NCBI GenBank assembly: GCA_022414725.1
Contig: CM039466.1
Span: 34,144,271-34,208,270 of the forward strand
Source: Microglena sp. YARC
Taxonomy: Eukaryota; Chlorophyta; Chlorophyceae; Chlamydomonadales; Chlamydomonadaceae
Length of the DNA stretch: 64,000 nt
Direction: 5' to 3'
Part shown: piece by piece, positions 61,001 to 64,000 of the stretch
How positions within the stretch are numbered: the stretch's first letter is position 1
How the letters are laid out: every line of letters starts with the position of its first letter
Position numbers and translations under genes: made by a program
The notes under the pieces: model-generated
Seen by the model: the letters and a program-made list of their open reading frames with translations, nothing else
Databases searched by the model: none
Told to the model about the DNA's origin: nothing

Positions 61001-61748
61001 GGGGTTTGGTTTGGTGGGTTTGGTTCTGGGGTTTGGTTCGGGTTTGGTTTGGTTTTGGTTTGGTGGGTTTGGTTCTGGGGGTTTGGTTTGGTGGGTTTGG
61101 TTCTGGGGGTTTGGTTTGGGGGTTTGGTTTGGTGGGTTTGGTTCTGTGGGTTTGGTTCTGTGGGTTTGGTTCTGTGGGTTTGGTTTGGTGGGTTTGGTTC
61201 TGTGGGTTTGGTTTGGTGGGTTTGGTTTGGTGGGTTTGGTTCTGTGGGTTTGGTTTGGTGGGTTTGGTTCTGTGGGGGTTTGGTTTGGTGGGTTTGGTGG
61301 GTTTGGTTCTGTGGGTTTGGTTTGGTGGGTTTGCTTTGGTGGGTTTGGTTCTGTGGGTTTGGTTTGGTGGGTTTGGTTCTGGTGGTTTGGTTTGGGGGGG
61401 TTTGGTTCTGGTGGTTTGGTTTGGTGGGTTTGGTTTGGGGGTTTGGTTTGGGGGATTGGATTGGATGTGTGGTGAGTGTTTGCGGTAGTGCCCTCCCCAT
61501 ATCTGCCGCTACAGCGACCTCCCTCAGCAGAACTTCAACCTCAGAGGGATCCAGCTGGTAACCTGGAGTGTGGGGTGGGAGGGGGACCCCACCTCAAAGT
61601 CCACAACAAGGACTCCTGTAGAGCAAAAGGAAATACTTTTTCTTATTAGCCCTTCCTGCCACGGTTGTCCCTTTAGCCTATTGGGCCCACCCCTGGACTG
61701 TAACATACATACATAAACTAGGAATCCAGTGGAGCAACGGGAAAAGTG

Positions 61749-61779
<31 letters not shown>

Positions 61780-61863
61780 TTGGTGTTTGACCCTAGTGAA
61801 AGCAAACGGGCTGGCCCCCTCAACCTCATGTTTCGTAATAAGGCGTACTTTTTATTTATTATA

Positions 61864-61899
<36 letters not shown>

Positions 61900-61958
61900 G
61901 TTATCATCACCACCACCATCATCATCATCATCATCATCATCATTATCATCACCTCCAC

Positions 61959-61991
<33 letters not shown>

Positions 61992-62336
61992 TATCATCAC
62001 CACCACCATCATCATCATCATCATCATTATTATCATCACCACCATCATCATCATTATCATCACCACCATCATCATCATCATCATTATCATCACCACCACC
62101 ATCATCATCATCATCATCATCATCATTATCATCATCATCATCATTATCACCACCATCATCATCATCATCATCATCATCAACAACAATCAAAGTCCTCACC
62201 CATGTGCCGTAGTCCCTCACTGATTTCTTCATAAGACAGTTGCTCGTTGGCGTCGTAGTGCAGCTGGGACAACACTTCCACAAGCTGCTCCAGCTCACCT
62301 GATAGGTGTCAGCAAGGGTGTGTGTGTGTGTGGGAG

Positions 62337-62367
<31 letters not shown>

Positions 62368-64000
62368 GCGTATATTCTGCATCAGCTCCCTGAGGTTGTG
62401 CGTGGGGGTGAGGGTGAGGGTGCAGGTGAGTATCGTTTATTCTTCATACGCTCCCTGCCCATGTCCTGTCTCTTAGTGCTGCTGGGACAACACTTCCACA
62501 AGCTGCTCCAGCTCACCTGGTAGGTTTCAGCAAGGGGGAGGGATGGGGGAGTGGTTGGGGGTGAGGGTGAGTAGCGTTTATTATGCATACTCTTTCTTCC
62601 CTCGTCCTGTCTTGTACTGCTGCTGGGTCAACACTTCCACAAGCTGCTCCAGCTCACCTTAAAGGTTTCAGCAAGGTTGGGGGGTGAGGGTGGGGGTGAG
62701 GGTGTGTATGAGGGTGTGGTTGTGGTTGTGGTTGTGGGTGAGGATGGGGGTGAGGGTGAGTAGCACATATTCTGACTACACTTTCTGCCCACGTCCTGTC
62801 TCGCAGTGCAGCTGGGTTAACACTTCTACGGGCTGCGCCAGCTCAACCTGGTAGGTTTCAGAAAGGGGGAGGGGGATGGGGTGTGAGGGGGGGGGGGAAG
62901 GGGGGGGGAGGGTGTGGGAGGGGGGGGATGTGAGGGTGAGGGTGAGGGTGAGGTTTTGGGTGGGGGTGAGGTTGAGGGTAAGGTTGAGGGTGGGGGTGAG
63001 TGTGAGGGCGGGGGCGAGGGTGAGGATGGAAGTGAGGGCAATGGTTAGGGTAAGGGTGAGGGTGAGGGTGAGGGTGAAGACAAGGGTGAGGGTTAGGGTG
63101 TGGGTGAGTAGTGTCGATAATATCGATGTTTTCATCCATTTGCATCCATTTGTTCTTCCCGCAGACGGGGAGCGGCAAAAATACTCATGTATAGAGCATG
63201 TCATAAAATCAAAGAAAGAAATACATCAACAGTGTTCCTTATTACGAGGCGTGAGGTTGAGGGGGCCAGCCCGTTTGCTTGCACTGGGGCCAACCATCAT
63301 TAATTAAAACTGAATCTTAGTTCAATTTGATTAATCAATCATAAATGGTAAGGCGTACTTTTTATTCATTCAAGTGTGCATTTGGTGGTCGGCCCCAGTG
63401 CAAGCAAACGAGCTGCCCCCCTCAACCTCAGGCCTCATAATAAAGCGTAATATTTATTTATTTACTTGTTATTGAAGACGCCACCACTTAAAAAAGCTCC
63501 TCTGTTATGGGGTCTTTCAATATGCCTATGCCTATAAGATCAGGGTTTTTTATTTCAGATTTCTGTAGTCCAGGTTGAGTAGCTACTTGGGCTACTCAAC
63601 CCCGATTTCAGGATATTTGCGTAGCCATCGCATGGCGGAGTGCCAAGCGCGGAGCCTGGGGGGGTCGGGGGGCAGTGCGTCCCGATATCGGGGGGTCCGG
63701 TGGGTGAAGCATTCGACGGAATGGCGACGGAATGGCGACGCGTCGTCGAAAAAAGAAACACTGTATAAGATCCAGTATTTTCTAGAACGCTATAGCACTT
63801 ACAACACCTTGTATCTCAAATCAAACTAAGATGCAAACAAACGTGTTCTCACCTGTACCAGGGAGCAATAGGGCCAAGCCACATTCCGCCACGCCCCTCC
63901 TGACAGCAGCCACTTGATTGATGCAGACAAACCTGTTCTCACCTGTACCAGGGAGCAATAGGGCCAAGCCACATTCCGCCACACCCCTCCTGACAGCAGC
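54850..64000 (-). CDS. Calcium-dependent protein kinase (CDPK), calmodulin-like C-terminus, 5 exons, 5' partial
   Basis: CDPKs couple a Ser/Thr kinase to a C-terminal EF-hand domain. Only that domain is inside the window. Exons in order are >64000-63943, 62298-62200, 60523-60423, 58078-57929 and 55071-54850, with compatible phases at every junction. EF-hand region 1 is QLHYDANEQLSYEEISEGL, then GYQLDPSEVEILLREVAVGS, ISQAQFIASQVDWRAF, the canonical loop DTSKTGRINMGE within LLGEKLPEEE, and finally DANEGLEFDDFMRLV. The tail GSLDLYDSRMDLLDHEPY resembles green-algal CDPK tails. Of four EF-hand positions only the third has a full Ca-ligand set. The others keep the fold pattern but lack Asp at position 1. 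A non-kinase EF-hand protein is possible, but the ASQxDW and EGLRxMGYxL segments favour CDPK. Confidence 0.8.
55072..55830 (-). repeat. GGGTGGGATGGGTGTG minisatellite and one 3'-splice-site copy
   Basis: About 700 bp of GGGGTTGGTGGTGGTGAGTG units, C-rich on the sense strand, before the 55071 acceptor. At 55785-55830 a decayed copy of the exon start encodes LNLAVQKMLVDPA. Long frames here are Gly/Val/Trp or Pro/His/Thr repeats. Confidence 0.92.
55831..56410. repeat. About 125-150 bp tandem array
   Basis: Three to four units with GTTTGGTTTGG, GTGCTG-GGTCAGATTTTGGTC and TTTTGAGACAAGTGT. Intronic to the CDPK. Confidence 0.8.
56411..57928. repeat. CACCCACC, AATACATGAGGGCACGTACC and TACACAAGTACACGAGGGCG arrays
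   Basis: Several nested arrays, A/C-rich on plus and so G/T-rich on the sense strand, downstream of the CDPK donor at 57929. (AATG)n at about 57235-57265. No exon found. Confidence 0.85.
57929..58078 (-). CDS. CDPK exon with canonical EF-hand
   Basis: Acceptor GAGCAG, donor GAG|GTGGGT, exactly 50 codons in phase 0. VDWRAFEANHREEWTKCLMK, TFEDI, then the loop DTSKTGRINMGE with D1, S3, T5, G6, I8, E12, followed by LLGEKLPEEE. Confidence 0.9.
58079..59440 (-). repeat. About 170-bp array of 3' splice site + EF-hand exon start
   Basis: Eight extra units repeat the acceptor and the exon's first 80 nt or so, encoding VDWRAFEANHREEWTKWLM and DIDT. All stop before the calcium loop and continue into ACAGCAACTCCTCCCCGCT. 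Units at 58490-59330 are very similar to one another, some with small deletions at the acceptor. Confidence 0.94.
59450..60422. repeat. G-run, GTGT and (CAT/CAC)n tracts in CDPK intron
   Basis: Poly-G at 59618-59645, a GGTTTAAGAAAG duplication around 59757-59810, then about 480 bp of CATCATCACCACC. Frames are Ile/Thr/His or Asp/Gly repeats. Confidence 0.93.
60423..60523 (-). CDS. CDPK exon (EF-hand 2 region)
   Basis: Acceptor ACCCCAG, donor AGCCAG|GTGTGC, 101 nt. It encodes YQLDPSEVEILLREVAVGS and ANSTISQAQFIASQ. The EF2 loop is degenerate (VGSANSTISQAQ). Confidence 0.88.
60524..61570 (-). repeat. 3'-splice-site copies of the 60523 exon in (GGGTTTGGTTTGGT)n
   Basis: Two extra copies (about 60637-60705 and 61486-61563) of acceptor plus first 70 nt, encoding YQLDPSEVE-LLREVAV, flank about 750 bp of GGGTTTGGTTTGGT minisatellite. 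The minisatellite resembles the sequence immediately before each acceptor. Confidence 0.92.
61640..61712 (+). mobile_element. Family B copy, truncated
   Basis: TTAGCCCTTCCTGCCACGGTTG ... CCACCCCTGGACTGTAACATA, quoted in part, followed by a short CATACATA tail. Confidence 0.65.
61740..62195. repeat. (CAT)n tracts with family C copy
   Basis: (ATC)n blocks at 61748-61780 and 61865-62180 separated by family C (GTGAAAGCAAACGGGCTGGC ... AATAAGGCGTAC). They lie directly downstream of the CDPK donor at 62200. Confidence 0.93.
62200..62298 (-). CDS. CDPK exon (EF-hand 1)
   Basis: Acceptor CTATCAG, donor ATGG|GTGAGG, 99 nt. It encodes ELEQLVEVLSQLHYDANEQL and SYEEISEGLRHM. In the EF1 loop, position 1 is His rather than Asp. 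The last base joins GT of the next exon to give Gly. Confidence 0.88.
62310..63115 (-). repeat. (GGGTGA)n with 3 copies of the 62298 3' splice site
   Basis: Copies of the exon start (GAGCTGGAGCAGCTTGTGGA on minus) occur at about 62475-62525, 62620-62665 and 62805-62855, in GGGTGAGGGTGAGG DNA. The six-base unit is on the sense strand C-rich (TCACCC), abutting each acceptor. Confidence 0.92.
63116..63547. repeat. Two family C copies and unique intron
   Basis: 63235-63300 is inverted relative to 63345-63462 (CCCCAGTGCAAGCAAACGAG ... CATAATAAAGCGTAATATTTATT, quoted in part). Nothing gene-like. Confidence 0.75.
63548..63765 (+). repeat. Dispersed repeat family E, best copy
   Basis: About 218 bp from TTTTATTTCAGATTTCTGTAG through GGGCTACTCAACC, CGTCCCGATATCGGGGGGTC and a GGAATGGCGACG duplication to GCGTCGTCGAAAAAAGAAAC. 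Non-coding, probably a non-autonomous element. Confidence 0.8.
63853..63942 (-). repeat. 90-bp copy of an exon end + 5' splice site
   Basis: CTGGTACAG|GTGAGAACA with about 60 nt of exon upstream occurs twice, with donors at 63851-63852 and 63941-63942, 90 bp apart. Confidence 0.85.
63943..64000 (-). CDS. CDPK upstream exon, 3' end only
   Basis: In the frame that fits the phase of the 62298 exon it reads RRGVAECGLALLLPGT and then joins to give G-ELEQL. Plausible as the junction region before EF-hand 1. The exon continues beyond the window. Confidence 0.55.

Noticed and set aside
60679..61561. Frames of Gly-Leu-Val-Trp or Lys-Pro-Asn-Gln repeats
   Set aside because: Translation of the GGGTTTGGTTTGGT minisatellite.
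62335..63110. Telomere-like GGGTGA repeats
   Set aside because: The six-base unit is not a known telomere repeat and is interleaved with exon-start copies within the CDPK gene.

Overview
This is nuclear DNA from a flagellated eukaryote with intron-rich genes, most likely a green alga. The evidence is a DRC7-type axonemal (nexin-dynein regulatory complex) gene, a CDPK-type calmodulin-like domain, GT-AG introns, a Ty1/copia element, tRNA-derived SINEs and very dense microsatellites. A repeat-rich prasinophyte such as a Cymbomonas/Pyramimonas relative would fit, but the genus is only a guess. Most long open frames in the window are translations of low-complexity DNA. The real genes are short exons, recognised by family motifs and by splice phases that join correctly.

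Layout. (1) 344-19463, plus strand: C-terminal half of a PAPS-dependent carbohydrate sulfotransferase, seven exons, N-terminus off the left edge. (2) 19464-29750: intergenic, with a nearly intact copia element (22894-27972, 249-bp LTRs differing at 3 sites, 5-bp target duplication) whose pol is broken. (3) 30455-43626 and probably beyond, minus strand: dynein regulatory complex subunit 7, eleven exons seen. Its 5' part runs into indel-rich sequence and a 1000-N scaffold gap (45606-46605). (4) 48712-49963, plus strand: two candidate exons of an unidentified gene. (5) 54850-64000, minus strand: calmodulin-like domain and tail of a calcium-dependent protein kinase, five exons seen, kinase domain off the right edge.

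The most unusual signal is organisational. In all three identified genes, most splice junctions are multiplied: a short piece of exon edge plus the adjoining intron edge (a 5' or 3' splice site) is copied in local tandem arrays of 2 to about 46 units, while the exon body normally occurs once. All three genes also carry a tandem array made from their own last coding segment, stop codon included, just downstream of the real stop. Low-complexity tracts in introns tend to be pyrimidine-rich on the sense strand before 3' splice sites and G/T-rich after 5' splice sites.

Dispersed repeats are plentiful: a tRNA-headed SINE (three copies with 8-, 10- and 12-bp target duplications), a second short retroposon-like family ending in (CATA)n that in places abuts splice donors, a 203-bp hAT-like MITE with a perfect 8-bp target duplication, palindromic ATATGATATCATAT-rich elements, a large foldback, and several unnamed families. 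The three identified genes have no evident functional link to one another.
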